Below are positions 6,907 through 7,095 of a stretch of 7,095 nt of DNA, piece after piece (position 1 is the first letter of the stretch; each line of letters opens with the position of its first letter). This DNA is from Lentisphaerota bacterium. Lineage in GTDB: Bacteria; Verrucomicrobiota; Kiritimatiellia; RFP12; UBA1067. Below the pieces are notes generated by a model. That model searched no databases. It saw nothing but the letters and a program-made list of their open reading frames with translations, and was not told where the DNA came from. Made by a program: the position numbers and the translations under genes. Location: assembly GCA_015061765.1 (NCBI GenBank), contig SUVZ01000193.1, positions 1 through 7,095 on the forward strand. Reading direction: 5' to 3'.

Positions 6907-7095
6907 TTAGGGGTAATACTTCCTCTTGGCGGCGGCGAACTGCCTGATGCCTGCCTCAACTTTGGGATTCTCTTCCTTGTAGGCTCTTGCCCAGGGCGCG
7001 GTCATCAGACCTTTCACGTGCGAAGGATCGACATTGTTCTTGATGAACGAAAGCATCGCATCAGTCGCCTTGTCGCTGCTCCAGTTGGAGGTGCA
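6907..7095 (-). CDS. C-terminal end of an unidentified gene (partial), possibly a secreted hydrolase
   Basis: Sixty-two codons and a TAA stop are open to the window edge, in a different frame from the LamG gene. The visible residues begin CTSNWSSDKATDAMLSF, continue through FIKNNVDPSHVKGLMTAPWARAYK and end AAKRKYYP. The segment is amphipathic and helix-rich, with a basic, aromatic C-terminus. The 'SNW ... GLMTAPWA ... ' pattern is reminiscent of the closing strand and helix of TIM-barrel glycosidases found beside such loci, but this is an impression and no family can be assigned. The reading frame is supported by clean codon structure to the stop and by a plausible 46-base gap to the ribosome binding site and start of the next gene. 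The start and most of the protein lie beyond the right edge. Confidence 0.6.
   Translation of the reverse strand, partial: CTSNWSSDKATDAMLSFIKNNVDPSHVKGLMTAPWARAYKEENPKVEAGIRQFAAAKRKYYP

Noticed and set aside
6861..6959. Longer version of the LamG protein starting at 6959
   Set aside because: It would overlap the end of the preceding gene and place 33 extra residues before an obvious signal peptide; the AGGAG six bases before 6860 supports the shorter form.

Overview
The window shows a tightly packed block of genes that all read on the minus strand. From right to left in window coordinates, which is the direction of transcription, it holds four things. First comes the 3' end of an unidentified gene (7095 to 6907). 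Second is a very large secreted protein with four LamG-like jellyroll modules separated by beta-strand-rich linkers (start 6860, stop 2538). Third is a secreted glycoside hydrolase that resembles GH95 / clan GH-L enzymes (start 2515, stop 23). Fourth is a ribosome binding site (7-11) for a further gene that would begin just past the left edge. The gaps are only 46, about 22 and 22 bases. None contains a convincing terminator or promoter, so the block reads as one operon. There is no gene-free stretch longer than 50 bases.

The organism is most likely a member of the PVC superphylum (Kiritimatiellota, Lentisphaerota or Verrucomicrobiota), perhaps from an animal gut or another glycan-rich habitat. 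This is an inference from protein style. Giant Sec-exported proteins that alternate LamG-like modules with autotransporter-associated beta-strand repeats, next to secreted glycosidases and without a SusC/SusD pair, are typical of those lineages. No taxonomic marker gene is present.

Functionally, the GH95-like enzyme would remove a terminal sugar, by family precedent an alpha-L-fucosyl or alpha-L-galactosyl residue, from host or algal/plant glycans. The LamG-repeat protein would act outside the cytoplasm as a glycan-binding or adhesive partner. The truncated upstream gene may be another secreted hydrolase, but too little is visible to say.

The points most worth a second look are the four-module protein, with its apparent outer-pair/inner-pair module resemblance and its short hydrophobic, arginine-ended C-terminus, and the altered active-site signature of the GH95-like enzyme. 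No CRISPR array, RNA gene, insertion sequence or DNA-level repeat array was seen.
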